Shown in pieces: positions 15,616 to 23,995 of a stretch of DNA of 64,000 bases. This stretch comes from Nonomuraea rhodomycinica (GTDB taxonomy: Bacteria; Actinomycetota; Actinomycetes; Streptosporangiales; Streptosporangiaceae), in contig NZ_JABWGO010000005.1 in the NCBI RefSeq assembly GCF_013363995.1, positions 142,711 through 206,710 of the forward strand, written 5' to 3'. Under the pieces are notes generated by a model. That model ran no database searches and was not told the origin of the DNA. It worked only from the letters and a program-made list of their open reading frames with translations. The first letter of the stretch is position 1; every line of letters starts with the position of its first letter. The position numbers and the translations under genes were made by a program.

Positions 15616-18558
15616 ATGCAGGAGCTCCGACTCGTCGCGGTAAGTGAGGACGGCACCTATCTCGTGCTGGCGACTGCCGGGCGAGGCACCCGCTTCACAC
15701 TTCCCGTGGACGACCGGCTCCGTGCTGCCGTCCGCGGCAACTTCTCCCGTCTCGGCCAGTACGAGATCGAAGTGGAGAGTCCGTTGCGCCCCAAGGAGAT
15801 CCAGGCGCGCATCCGCGCGGGAGAGACCGCGGAGGAGATCGCCGCGACCGCCGGCATCCCGGTCGAACGCGTCCGCTGGTTCGAGGGACCGGTGCTCCAG
15901 GAGCGCGAGTACGTCGCCCAGCAGGCGCAGCGCGTCGCCGTCCGCATGCCCGGCGAGTCCTCGTCCGGCCCCACGCTCGGCGAGCTGGTCGCCGAGCGGC
16001 TCACCCGCCGTGGCGTGCCCACCGACGAGATCGACTGGGACTCCGCCAAGCGCGACGACGGCCTCTGGCGCGTCAAGCTCGGCTACGTGTGGAACGGTCA
16101 CACGCGCCACGCCGAATGGCTCTTCGACCCGCGCCGCCGCCACGTGAGCCCCCACGACGACGAGGCGATGCGGCTGTCGTCGGCCGACTTCGACCCGAGC
16201 CCTCCGGTGGAGGACACCACGGTCACGCCGTTCACGCCGCGGGTGGCCAAGCTGCAGCCGGTGCCGCCGCTGGCCTCCGCCGACCCGGTGCCGTTCCCCT
16301 CGGCGGCACGGCGCGACGCGGAGCCGGAGGAGCCCGCGGTGGGCTTCCCCGCTCCGGCGCGCGGCACGGAGGGCATCTACACCCGGCCGCCCGGCGAGTT
16401 CGGCTTCGACCGTTCCCCGGGTTCGTCCTCTGGCTCCTCCTCCGGCGCGTCCGCCTCGGGCGCCGCCGGCTCCGGGGACCACGAGGGCGCGGAACGCGGT
16501 GTTCCGGGCGCCGGGGCAGCGGGCGACCGCGGGGGCGCGCAGTCCCGTCCCGGTGACGCCTCCCGCCGTGGCGGCGCCCCGGCGTGGCTGCCGGACTTCG
16601 GCGCCGGCCGTACGAGCGACCGCGGCACCGGGCACGAGGCCGAGGCGTACTACGCGCCCGCGCCGCACCCGTCCCAGCCGCGCCCGGCCGACACGTTCCC
16701 GCCGCGCCCGGCTGACACATCCCAGCAGCGTCCCGCGGACGCGTCCCCTGGCACGCCGTCCAGCCAGACGCCGAGCCAGCCGTCCAGCCAGCCGACCCCG
16801 GCGTTCCTGCCGGTCACGCCGCAGCCTGCCGACACGGGCCGGACTCCCGAGCCCTCGTCGGCGGCCGTACCTGGACAGACGTCATCCGAGACCATTCCTG
16901 GACAGATCTCGGGCTCTGAGACCGTTCCTGGGCAGAGTTCGCCCGAGGCGGTCGCGGGGCAGGCGCCCGCGGGAGCCGACACGCCGGCCTCGCCCGAAAC
17001 CGCTGTCCCGGCCGCCGCCTCGACCGGAACGGAGGCGCCTTCGGAGGCGGCGCCTGCCGCCGAGACGTCACCGGCAACGGCGCCCTCCGAGGCCGCGCAG
17101 CCCGAGGCTCAGCCGGACCACGCCACCCAGGCCGCGATCCAGCCGGATGAGGCCACGCGGCCGGATGCCGCCCCGCCCGCTGCGAGCGAGCCCACCGGTG
17201 AGCCGGCTGCCGAGTCCACGCCCACGCCCACCACGGAGCCCGCCGGCGCACCGGTCACCGAGCCCACCACTGCACCCGTCGCGCAGCCGGTCACGGCGTC
17301 CGCCGACGCGCCGACCGCTGAGGTGCCTTCCGCCGCCCAGGCCACGCCGGCCGCTGAGGCGCCGGCCACCACGACCGCCGAGGAGCCTCAGGTCGCTGAG
17401 GCGCCGGCCACCACGACCGCCGAGGAGCCTCAGGTCGCTGAGGCATCTGCCGCCACCCCGACGGCCGACGTGCCTACGGCAGCCCCGGCCGCAGCGACCG
17501 CCGACGCGCCTTCGGCCGCCCACGCCACACCGACCGCCGACGCGTCTCCGGAGGCTCCGGCGACCGAGCCCGGCAGCACACCGGCCGCCGAGACGCCCGA
17601 CGCGCCCGCCGCCGAGCCCAGCACCACGACGCCCGCCACCGAGACACCCACCGCCCAGACGTCAGCCGACGACACCGCGGCCGACAGCGGCACCGAGTCC
17701 ACCACACCCGCGACCACCACGACCGCCGAGGAGCCCCAGGCCGCCACGGCGCCTACTGAGGAGCCCCCGGCCACCCCGACCGCCGACGCGTCTCCGGAGG
17801 CTCCGGCCACCGAGCCCGGCAGCACACCCACCGCCGAGACGCCCGACGCGCCCGCCGCCGAGCCCAGCACCACGACGCCCGCCACCACGACGCCCGCCAC
17901 CGAGACACCCACCGCCCAGACGTCAGCCGACGACACCGCGGCCGACAGCGGCACCGAGTCCACCACACCCGCCACCACCACGGCCGCCGAGGAGCCCCAG
18001 GCCGCCACCCCGACGGCTGACGCGCCTCCGGCGACCCCGGTCACCGAACCCGGCAGCGCGCCTGTCACCACGCCTGCCACCGAGACGCCCGCAGCCACGA
18101 CCGGTGCGGCGACGTCGGCGGCCTCGGAAGAGTCGAGCCCGCCCGTACCCAAGCCGAAGCCGGCGCCCACCCCACAGCCATCCCCCCAGATGGAGGAGAC
18201 GGCTCAGGTGAACGACGCCGCCCGCGAGGACACGGCCAAGACCGACACGCCGAAGACCGACACGGACAAGAGCGACACCACCAAGGACGACGCCACCAAG
18301 GACGACGCCACCACGGGCGAGGCCGACAAGGACGCCGCCGCGAAGGGTGACGAGCCCAAGGCGGCCGGCCCGAAGGACGAGCCCAAGCCCGACCCCCGCA
18401 ACGACCGGGGCAAGCGAAACAAGGACGGGTCCCCCGTGCCGGTGCCCTCGCCGCCGCCCGCGCCGGCGGCCCGGCAGGCGCGCAAGGGTTCGAGGGGGCG
18501 CCGCGCTTCGGTGCCCACCTGGGACGAGATCATGTTCGGCGCCCGCCGCCAGGACTGA
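15616..18558 (+). CDS. sepH: SepH cell-division protein with a giant disordered linker
   Basis: 980 residues from ATG 15616 (GAAGGGA six bases upstream). SepH helps FtsZ filament assembly at sporulation and vegetative septa in actinomycetes. Residues 1-190 are the conserved DUF3071 region, including a helix-turn-helix-like part (RPKEIQARIRAGETAEEIA then GIPVERVRWFEGP), which in Streptomyces SepH is needed for FtsZ contact. The last 25 residues (GRRASVPTWDEIMFGARRQD) are the conserved C-terminal motif. Between them lie about 760 residues of Pro/Ala/Thr/Glu/Ser low complexity with internal duplications, followed by a Lys/Asp-rich block; known SepH proteins are near 340 residues, so the linker is greatly expanded. 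Confidence 0.9.
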   Translation: MQELRLVAVSEDGTYLVLATAGRGTRFTLPVDDRLRAAVRGNFSRLGQYEIEVESPLRPKEIQARIRAGETAEEIAATAGIPVERVRWFEGPVLQEREYVAQQAQRVAVRMPGESSSGPTLGELVAERLTRRGVPTDEIDWDSAKRDDGLWRVKLGYVWNGHTRHAEWLFDPRRRHVSPHDDEAMRLSSADFDPSPPVEDTTVTPFTPRVAKLQPVPPLASADPVPFPSAARRDAEPEEPAVGFPAPARGTEGIYTRPPGEFGFDRSPGSSSGSSSGASASGAAGSGDHEGAERGVPGAGAAGDRGGAQSRPGDASRRGGAPAWLPDFGAGRTSDRGTGHEAEAYYAPAPHPSQPRPADTFPPRPADTSQQRPADASPGTPSSQTPSQPSSQPTPAFLPVTPQPADTGRTPEPSSAAVPGQTSSETIPGQISGSETVPGQSSPEAVAGQAPAGADTPASPETAVPAAASTGTEAPSEAAPAAETSPATAPSEAAQPEAQPDHATQAAIQPDEATRPDAAPPAASEPTGEPAAESTPTPTTEPAGAPVTEPTTAPVAQPVTASADAPTAEVPSAAQATPAAEAPATTTAEEPQVAEAPATTTAEEPQVAEASAATPTADVPTAAPAAATADAPSAAHATPTADASPEAPATEPGSTPAAETPDAPAAEPSTTTPATETPTAQTSADDTAADSGTESTTPATTTTAEEPQAATAPTEEPPATPTADASPEAPATEPGSTPTAETPDAPAAEPSTTTPATTTPATETPTAQTSADDTAADSGTESTTPATTTAAEEPQAATPTADAPPATPVTEPGSAPVTTPATETPAATTGAATSAASEESSPPVPKPKPAPTPQPSPQMEETAQVNDAAREDTAKTDTPKTDTDKSDTTKDDATKDDATTGEADKDAAAKGDEPKAAGPKDEPKPDPRNDRGKRNKDGSPVPVPSPPPAPAARQARKGSRGRRASVPTWDEIMFGARRQD
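17353..17436. repeat. 42-bp perfect tandem duplication inside sepH
   Basis: Two identical 42-bp units (17353-17394 and 17395-17436) encode a 14-residue acidic/Thr-rich block. In frame. Confidence 0.9.
17531..18006. repeat. About 215-bp direct duplication inside sepH
   Basis: The stretch from 17531 to about 17745 recurs at 17777 to about 18006 with few changes and one 15-bp in-frame insertion (an extra Thr-Thr-Pro-Ala-Thr). The period of 246-261 bp keeps the reading frame. It shows recent growth of the linker. Confidence 0.9.
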
Positions 18559-18590
18559 CGAGGAACCAGGGCCGACGGATCAGGCGGCAT

Positions 18591-18623
18591 CCTGGGCGAC
18601 GCCCACGACACGGCGTCCCCAGG
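18591..18623. terminator. Bidirectional hairpin between sepH and the PH-domain operon
   Basis: Stem CCTGGG(C)GACGCC pairs with GGCGTCCCCAGG around an eight-base loop (one bulged C). It lies in the 86-bp gap between converging genes. Confidence 0.75.
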
Positions 18624-18644
18624 ACCGCCTCCCGCGCGTACACG

Positions 18645-20603
18645 TCAGGAGGCCGAAGCGCCCCCGCCCGGCGCCTGGTCGTCGGACGCCCGGGGCAGTC
18701 CCGCGCCGTCACCGCCGACGGCGCCTCCCGGCGCGTCACCCGCCCCGGCGTGCGGCCTCGCCTCAGGACGCGCCACCGCGGAGGACCTCTCCCCAGACCC
18801 CGCCACCACAGACGGCGACTCCTCAGAACCCGCCACCACCGGCGGCTGCTCCTGAGAGCCTGCCCGTGCCGGCGGCCGTCCCTCCGAACCCGCCACCACA
18901 GACGACCGCCCTTCGGAACCCGCCCCCGGCAGGAACGGCGTCACCCAGTCCGGCGTCACCTCGACCGGTAGCGCCACCACCTGCTCCCGGGACACGTCCA
19001 CGGCCTCGTAGCCGCCCTTCCCCGCCCCGACCCCCGCGATCAGCGTGAACACCCCGGCCCGCCGCTGGAACCACGTCTGCCTGACGCGCCAGCCCACCAC
19101 CGCGCGCCGTTCCACCACCGCCTGCGAGCGCCGGAGCGAGCCCGAGCGGACCGCCAGCCGTACCCCGTCGTAACCGTGGCCCAGGGACCGGTAGCGGTCG
19201 ATCCCCAGCGGCACGCCCACGAGCGCCAGCAGCAGCGCGGGCACGGCGAGGAACCACCACAGCGGCGACCCCGTCACCGCCTCCGCCAGCACGGCCAGCA
19301 CGGTGAGCGCCGCCCACGGGAAGACGGCGCGGAACAGGCGGCGGTTGCGGGCGACGGGCGGGTGGGGACGCAGCCCGGCCCGGTAGGGTCCGACGGCGTC
19401 GGCCGTGACGCGGAAGGCGACCGGCCGCGGCACGTCCGGCAGGAGCTGGCCGCGGGTGGACGAGTCGCCGAGTCCGGTCACGATCGCCCAGACACGGACG
19501 ACTCCGGCCCAGCGCTCCGCGAAGCCTTCGACGATCTCGTACCCGCGCACCCGCCGGGACTCCAGCGACACGCTGCGCCGGTTGACCAGCCCCCGCTCGG
19601 CCACGAGGTACCCGTCGCGCTCCATGAGCCGGAAGTCCCAGTTGAACACCGCGTACATGAGGCCGCCCGCGAACGGCATCGCCAGCACGAGCAGCACGGC
19701 GACCCCGAGCAGCAGGTACGGGTGGCGCCAGAGCCATTCGCCGGCCGTCCAGGCGGCGTCGCGGCCGAAGCCCAGGTCGTTGCCCCACTGGAAGGCCAGC
19801 CCGACGGCGCCGCCGGCCAGCGCGAACGGGGTCAGCAGGTACGCGCCGGACAGCGGGCCGTACAGCAGCCACACCCGCGGCACCTCGATGATCGTGCGGC
19901 CGGAGCGGCGCGCGGCGGGTGCCTCCCCGGCGAGCGGGCCGGCCGAGGCGGGCACGCCGGCGGCGGCTGGGCGGGCCCGGCGCAGCAGGACGGCCTTCAG
20001 CCGTTCGGCCTCCCCGGGTGTGACGCCGTCGAGCTTGCCCTCCTCGTCGCCGCCGCTCGCCCCGGTGTCGATCTTGAGGACGGTCAGGCCGAGGACCCGG
20101 TGCAGGGGCGGGGTGGAGACGTCCACGCCGCGGATGCGTTCGAGCGGGATGGTGCGCACGGAGCGGCTGACGAGCGAGCGCCTGATCTCCAGCCGGTCTC
20201 CCAGCACCTCGTACGTGAGCGTGGCCCATCTGACCACGGCGAACGCGACGGTGCCGGCGAGGCCGACGGCCGCCCAGACGTACGAGCGGCCGGAGAAGCC
20301 GCCCACGAACAGCACGCCGACCAGGGGCAGCAACAGGGACGGCAGCATCCGCACGGGGTCGATGAGCAGCACCTTGGGACTGAGCCGCAACGGCGCGACC
20401 GACTCACGGGCCATCGGCGGCGGACCATCCGGCAGCGAACCACCCGGCGGCGGACCACCTGGTGGCGGACCACCCGGTGGCGGACCACCCGGTGGCGGAC
20501 CACCCGGTGGCGGACCCCCGGGCGCAGGGCCCACCGGCGCGGGGCCCGGATACGGCGGGCCCGTCTGCGCGGGTTCCTGGGGCGGCTGGGCGGGATGGGT
20601 CAT
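18645..20603 (-). CDS. Membrane protein with repeated bacterial PH domains (YdbT-like)
   Basis: 652 residues from ATG 20603, which overlaps the upstream stop as ATGA. A Gly-Pro N-terminus with seven GGPPP pentads is followed by alternating hydrophobic helix pairs and bPH2 (formerly DUF304) domains: the first has TYEVLGDRLEIRRSLVSRSV and IPLERIRGVDV, the second GYLVAERGLVNRRSVSLESR, the third LAVRSGSLRRSQAVVERR. This three-domain layout is that of Bacillus YdbT, which acts with YdbS and is linked there to bacteriocin resistance; the function here is inferred only by family. The last 100 residues are Gly/Ser/Glu/Pro-rich and probably disordered. Confidence 0.88.
   Translation of the reverse strand: MTHPAQPPQEPAQTGPPYPGPAPVGPAPGGPPPGGPPPGGPPPGGPPPGGPPPGGSLPDGPPPMARESVAPLRLSPKVLLIDPVRMLPSLLLPLVGVLFVGGFSGRSYVWAAVGLAGTVAFAVVRWATLTYEVLGDRLEIRRSLVSRSVRTIPLERIRGVDVSTPPLHRVLGLTVLKIDTGASGGDEEGKLDGVTPGEAERLKAVLLRRARPAAAGVPASAGPLAGEAPAARRSGRTIIEVPRVWLLYGPLSGAYLLTPFALAGGAVGLAFQWGNDLGFGRDAAWTAGEWLWRHPYLLLGVAVLLVLAMPFAGGLMYAVFNWDFRLMERDGYLVAERGLVNRRSVSLESRRVRGYEIVEGFAERWAGVVRVWAIVTGLGDSSTRGQLLPDVPRPVAFRVTADAVGPYRAGLRPHPPVARNRRLFRAVFPWAALTVLAVLAEAVTGSPLWWFLAVPALLLALVGVPLGIDRYRSLGHGYDGVRLAVRSGSLRRSQAVVERRAVVGWRVRQTWFQRRAGVFTLIAGVGAGKGGYEAVDVSREQVVALPVEVTPDWVTPFLPGAGSEGRSSVVAGSEGRPPARAGSQEQPPVVAGSEESPSVVAGSGERSSAVARPEARPHAGAGDAPGGAVGGDGAGLPRASDDQAPGGGASAS
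20416..20520. repeat. 15-bp tandem repeat, seven copies (GGPPP)
   Basis: Units of the form GGTGGCGGACCACCC start at 20416, 20431, 20446, 20461, 20476, 20491 and 20506. In frame; encodes the Gly-Gly-Pro-Pro-Pro tail at the N-terminus of the PH-domain protein. Confidence 0.9.
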
Positions 20604-21121
20604 GTGGCGTCGTCCCTGAGCTGCTCGGCGCGGTGCGCCAGCCGCTCGGCCAGCCCCGCCGCCACCGCGTAGTCCAGCCCCTTGATGGTGGACGAGCCCG
20701 CGTGCGAGGCGGTGCGGATCTCCAGCGTCGCCAGCCCGAGCGCCCGCTCCAGCCAGCCCTGGGCCTTGTCGACCGTCTGGATGCGGCTCACCGGCACGAA
20801 CACCCACTCCCTGGTCAGGAACCCGGTCCGCGCGTACACGACGTCCCCGGACAGCTCCCAGCGGTGCACGGCGTAGCGGACGAACGGCTCGGCCGCCAGG
20901 AACGGCGTCGTCAGCACCCCCACGGTGACCGGCAGCAGCCAGGGCCGGGCCGCGAACCAGTCGGGCACCCACGGCCACCCGCTCCCGCCGACCCACCCCC
21001 CGGCCAGGTACGAGCCGCCGATCAGCAGCACGAAGGCGATCAACGCCTCCATCAGCCAGAGCCGGACGGCCTTGGGCGAGACGCGGTGCGCCGGATCCCG
21101 TAGCGGGCCAGTTGCGGTCAC
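20600..21121 (-). CDS. Membrane PH-domain protein (YdbS-like)
   Basis: 173 residues from GTG 21121, which has a TAAGCT box seven bases upstream and so is probably leaderless. Two membrane helices (LMEALIAFVLLIGGSYL and LLPVTVGVLTTPFL) precede a bPH2 domain: RWELSGDVVYARTGFLTREWV, VPVSRIQTVDKAQGWLER and LGLATLEIRTASHAGS are typical family strands. The stop overlaps the start of the YdbT-like gene, so both are made together, matching the YdbS-YdbT pairing known in Bacillus. They likely form one membrane complex. Confidence 0.9.
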   Translation of the reverse strand: MTATGPLRDPAHRVSPKAVRLWLMEALIAFVLLIGGSYLAGGWVGGSGWPWVPDWFAARPWLLPVTVGVLTTPFLAAEPFVRYAVHRWELSGDVVYARTGFLTREWVFVPVSRIQTVDKAQGWLERALGLATLEIRTASHAGSSTIKGLDYAVAAGLAERLAHRAEQLRDDAT

Positions 21122-21128
21122 GCAAACC

Positions 21129-21134
21129 AGCTTA
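21129..21134 (-). promoter_or_regulatory. -10 box TAAGCT, leaderless PH-domain operon
   Basis: TAAGCT is seven bases before GTG 21121 and there is no Shine-Dalgarno between. Confidence 0.5.
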
Positions 21135-21350
21135 AGCCGCGCCGCCCCCCGGCGATCTCCGCCGGACGCCCCTCCGGCCTCGCCGAGAACGGGCGCCGTC
21201 CCCCGGAATCGGAGTCTCGCGGGCGGCCGGGCGGTGAAGACGGTGCTCGCCTGCGGATACACGGTCTCGATGTCGGGTTTCTGGCCCCTTTGGGTCTCTT
21301 TACCATTCACCGACCTTCGCGAAACGGTCGGCGCACGCCTCATGGCCGCG

Positions 21351-21356
21351 TAGCAT
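21351..21356 (+). promoter_or_regulatory. -10 box TAGCAT upstream of PEBP lipoprotein gene
   Basis: TAGCAT ends eight bases before ATG 21365; a leaderless start is inferred. Confidence 0.5.
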
Positions 21357-21364
21357 CATGCGAC

Positions 21365-21940
21365 ATGGGGCTGTGTAACACGACTGGACGCATGGGATCC
21401 ATCGTTGTCACTGTGACAGCGGTGACGGCCATGCTGGCCATGTCGGGATGCGGCGCCAGTTTCCTGGTGGGCAGATCGGAGGCCAAGGAGATCGCGCAGA
21501 TCAACGTCTCCAGCCCCGAGCTGCGCGAGGGCGAGCCGTTGCCGCGCGAGTACTCGTGCGAGGGCACCCAGGGCAGCCCGCCGCTGCGCTGGTCCAGCGA
21601 GCCGCTCCCCCAGGCGAAGTCGATCGCGATCGTGGTCGACTCCCACACGCAGTCCGAGTCGGGCGTGCAGTGGGTGCTGTACAACATCCCCGCGACCACC
21701 ACCGAGCTGGGCCCCGGAGCGGCGGAGAACCCTCCGGACGGCTCCAGCCAGGCCCGGGTGACCAGCGGGAAGGTGGGCTACCAGCCTCCGTGCGCGCGAG
21801 GCGTGAGCTACCGCTTCACGGTCTACACGCTGTCGGCGAAGGTGCAGGCCAAGGAGGGCGCTCCCCTCCCCGAGATCCTGCGGGAGATCGCCGACAAGAC
21901 CATCGCCCGAGGTCGTCTGACGGCGGTGAACATCGAGTGA
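21365..21940 (+). CDS. PEBP/YbhB-family lipoprotein
   Basis: 191 residues. The signal peptide ends in the lipobox LAMSGC, so the mature protein is lipid-anchored outside the membrane. The rest is a phosphatidylethanolamine-binding-protein (Raf kinase inhibitor-like) fold: ELREGEPLPREYSCEGT, PPLRWSS, SIAIVVDSHT and VQWVLYNIPATTTELG are family motifs, and CARGVSYRFTVYTLSA matches the late strand. Bacterial members have no agreed function. It stands as a single gene with its own promoter. Confidence 0.9.
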   Translation: MGLCNTTGRMGSIVVTVTAVTAMLAMSGCGASFLVGRSEAKEIAQINVSSPELREGEPLPREYSCEGTQGSPPLRWSSEPLPQAKSIAIVVDSHTQSESGVQWVLYNIPATTTELGPGAAENPPDGSSQARVTSGKVGYQPPCARGVSYRFTVYTLSAKVQAKEGAPLPEILREIADKTIARGRLTAVNIE

Positions 21941-22123
21941 GGTTCCAAACACCCGGTGTAGTAATCGTTACCAATTCTTCGCTTAGGGTGTGACAACGCT
22001 CGCAGTGGTCCGACACAATCAGATCCAATTGTCAGGCGCTGGTGATCAATGGGGGCAGGTCGCGTCGATGGCCGCGCGACCTCACCGGCGCCACAGGGAG
22101 GCCATGGCTTTGAGGGTGGTGCA

Positions 22124-23713
22124 ATGATCGCGGTCGTAGTCAGCCTGGTCGCTGTCGTGCTCCTCGTGATCGCTGTCGTGGCACTGGGCATGCGTTCGAT
22201 GAGCCGGCGGGAGAGCTCGCTTCCTCCGGAGCGGCTGAAGCAGATGATCGAGAAGGAAGAGCAGACGCACGCTCGGTCCACGGACGAATTCGCCGCCCAC
22301 GAACCCCGCATGGCCAACTTCAGCCCTGACTTCAGCCCCATCGACGAGGTCAAGCCCAAACCCGTGCGCACCGGTCAGCGAGGCAAGCGCGGCGTGGACG
22401 AGTGGGGCAACCCGACGAACGACGAGGACGACGAGGAGTTCTGGGCGACCATCCGCAGCGACGCCACCGAGGGCGGCTTCGGCGCCGGCGGCACCGTGGC
22501 GGCCCGCAAGGGCGCCGCCCGCCCCGTCGAGCGTGACGAGCGCGAGCCCGAGCGGCCCGCGGCGGTCCGTCCCGCCGAGCCCGAGCGGCCCGCCGCGGCC
22601 CGACCCGCCGGCCGCGAGCGCACCGGCGAGCGCAAGCGTCCCGCCCGCCGCCAGGCCGCCGCCGACCCGGACGCCACCACCGTCCAGGCGCCGCTGCCGC
22701 ACCGGCCGCGCCGCGAGCCCGCCGCTCCCGTCCCCGCTCCCACGGCCGGCCTGGCCGACCTGGTCGAGCCCGCGCAGCCCCGTCCCGTGCCGTCGGCGTC
22801 CGACCTGGCCGACCAGCGCACGGTGACCTTCTCGGCCCCGCCCGCCGACGTGATGAGCATCCTCGGCGCCGGCGCCAAGCCGGTGCCGGCCAACCGCCCC
22901 GAACCGCTGCCCTCCGGCTCCCTGTCGACCAACGGGACCCCGACCGCCAGCGGCTCCTTCCCGGCCGTGGGCGCCCCCGGCTCCCTGTCCAGCAACGGCG
23001 TCTCCACCGGCCCGCTGCCCACCACCGGCCCGGTGACCGGCACGTTCGCCGCCGCGGGCGGCGCGTTCAGCCCGGCGAGCAGCGGCTCCTTCCCCGCCAC
23101 GCCGGTCGCCCCCATCCACGGGGCGCCGACGAGCGACCCGTTCCCGGCCGCCCACAACGCCGCCGACGCCCTCGACGCCGGGTGGACCACCCCCGCCACT
23201 CCTGCCACCCCCGCCATCCCGTCCGCCTCCGGCTCCTGGCCGTCACACGACATCCTGGACGACTCCCCGGCTCCGGCCCCCGCACCCGCCTCCGGCCCTT
23301 CCGGGTCGTGGCCGGGCTTCCAGCCGCAGCAGCCGTCCGGCTCCTACCCGGCGTCGTACGAGGTGCGCGCCGGCTGGGCCGTGGCCGACGACAGCGACCC
23401 GCTGACCGCCCCGTCCCCGGCGACGGGCGTGCCGACCGCGCCGGCGCGCGCGGTCTCGCCCCACGACGACGTGCTGTCGGCGCCGCCCGCGCCGCAGTCC
23501 GTCGCGTACGAGACGGGCGACTTCGCCGGCGCGGCCGGACAGCCGGGCGGTCCCGGCTGGCCCGAGTCGCCGTCCACCGGCGGCACCGGCGGCTGGCCGA
23601 CCTACAACGAGATGTACGGCAAGCCCGAGGGGCGGCGTCCGGGCCAGAGCGGCGGCGGCCGAGGCCGTCGCCGGGCCACCCCCGAGCCGGACTTCCCCGA
23701 CTACTACCGCTGA
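22124..23713 (+). CDS. Single-pass membrane protein with long disordered cytoplasmic tail
   Basis: 529 residues from ATG 22124. One N-terminal helix (IAVVVSLVAVVLLVIAVVALG) is followed by a charged segment RERLKQMI-like (PPERLKQMIEKEEQ), a short conserved-looking block GVDEWGNPTNDEDDEEFW, then about 400 residues rich in Pro, Ala, Ser, Gly and Arg, ending in EPDFPDYYR. The layout (membrane anchor, small acidic block, disordered tail with aromatic C-terminus) suggests a scaffold, but I do not recognise the family. It lies 183 bases after the lipoprotein gene. Confidence 0.75.
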   Translation: MIAVVVSLVAVVLLVIAVVALGMRSMSRRESSLPPERLKQMIEKEEQTHARSTDEFAAHEPRMANFSPDFSPIDEVKPKPVRTGQRGKRGVDEWGNPTNDEDDEEFWATIRSDATEGGFGAGGTVAARKGAARPVERDEREPERPAAVRPAEPERPAAARPAGRERTGERKRPARRQAAADPDATTVQAPLPHRPRREPAAPVPAPTAGLADLVEPAQPRPVPSASDLADQRTVTFSAPPADVMSILGAGAKPVPANRPEPLPSGSLSTNGTPTASGSFPAVGAPGSLSSNGVSTGPLPTTGPVTGTFAAAGGAFSPASSGSFPATPVAPIHGAPTSDPFPAAHNAADALDAGWTTPATPATPAIPSASGSWPSHDILDDSPAPAPAPASGPSGSWPGFQPQQPSGSYPASYEVRAGWAVADDSDPLTAPSPATGVPTAPARAVSPHDDVLSAPPAPQSVAYETGDFAGAAGQPGGPGWPESPSTGGTGGWPTYNEMYGKPEGRRPGQSGGGRGRRRATPEPDFPDYYR

Positions 23714-23995
23714 TCCCGCCCGGGGCCGCCTCCTCGCGGCCCCGCCGGGAGGTCCTTCTCCCGGCCCCCGCCGGGCCGCCCTTCTCGCGGCCCGCCCGGG
23801 ACGTCCTTCCCACGGCCCGCCCGGGACGTCCTTCCCACGGCCCGCCCGGGACGTCCTTCCCACGGCCCGCCCGGCTCGGCGAGAGTGACGGCGGCCGGTG
23901 TCGCAGCCAGGCGCGCCGCCGCGTCAGCCCTGGATTCCGTAAAACCCGGTGACGACCCTGAAGCCCCGCCCCGGCGGGGCACTAGGGTTTGCGGC
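23714..23995. repeat. Gap containing 25-bp tandem repeats (three perfect copies)
   Basis: Perfect 25-bp units start at 23791, 23816 and 23841, with degenerate copies on both sides from about 23736 to 23875. Each unit contains CCCGGG within a GC-rich dyad, so the array could fold or stop transcription after the upstream gene. The unit is not a multiple of three; nothing coding is seen. A GCCCCGCC/GGCGGGGC inverted repeat (23963-23980) lies just before the SulP gene box. Confidence 0.85.
23983..23988 (+). promoter_or_regulatory. -10 box TAGGGT, leaderless SulP-carbonic anhydrase gene
   Basis: TAGGGT ends seven bases before ATG 23996; no Shine-Dalgarno is present. An inverted repeat at 23963-23980 overlaps the -10/-35 spacer and could be an operator. 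Confidence 0.55.

Noticed and set aside
21944-22123. Promoter TAGGGT at 21984 for the membrane-protein gene at 22124
   Set aside because: No -35 box in register and a 130-base leader; could be chance.
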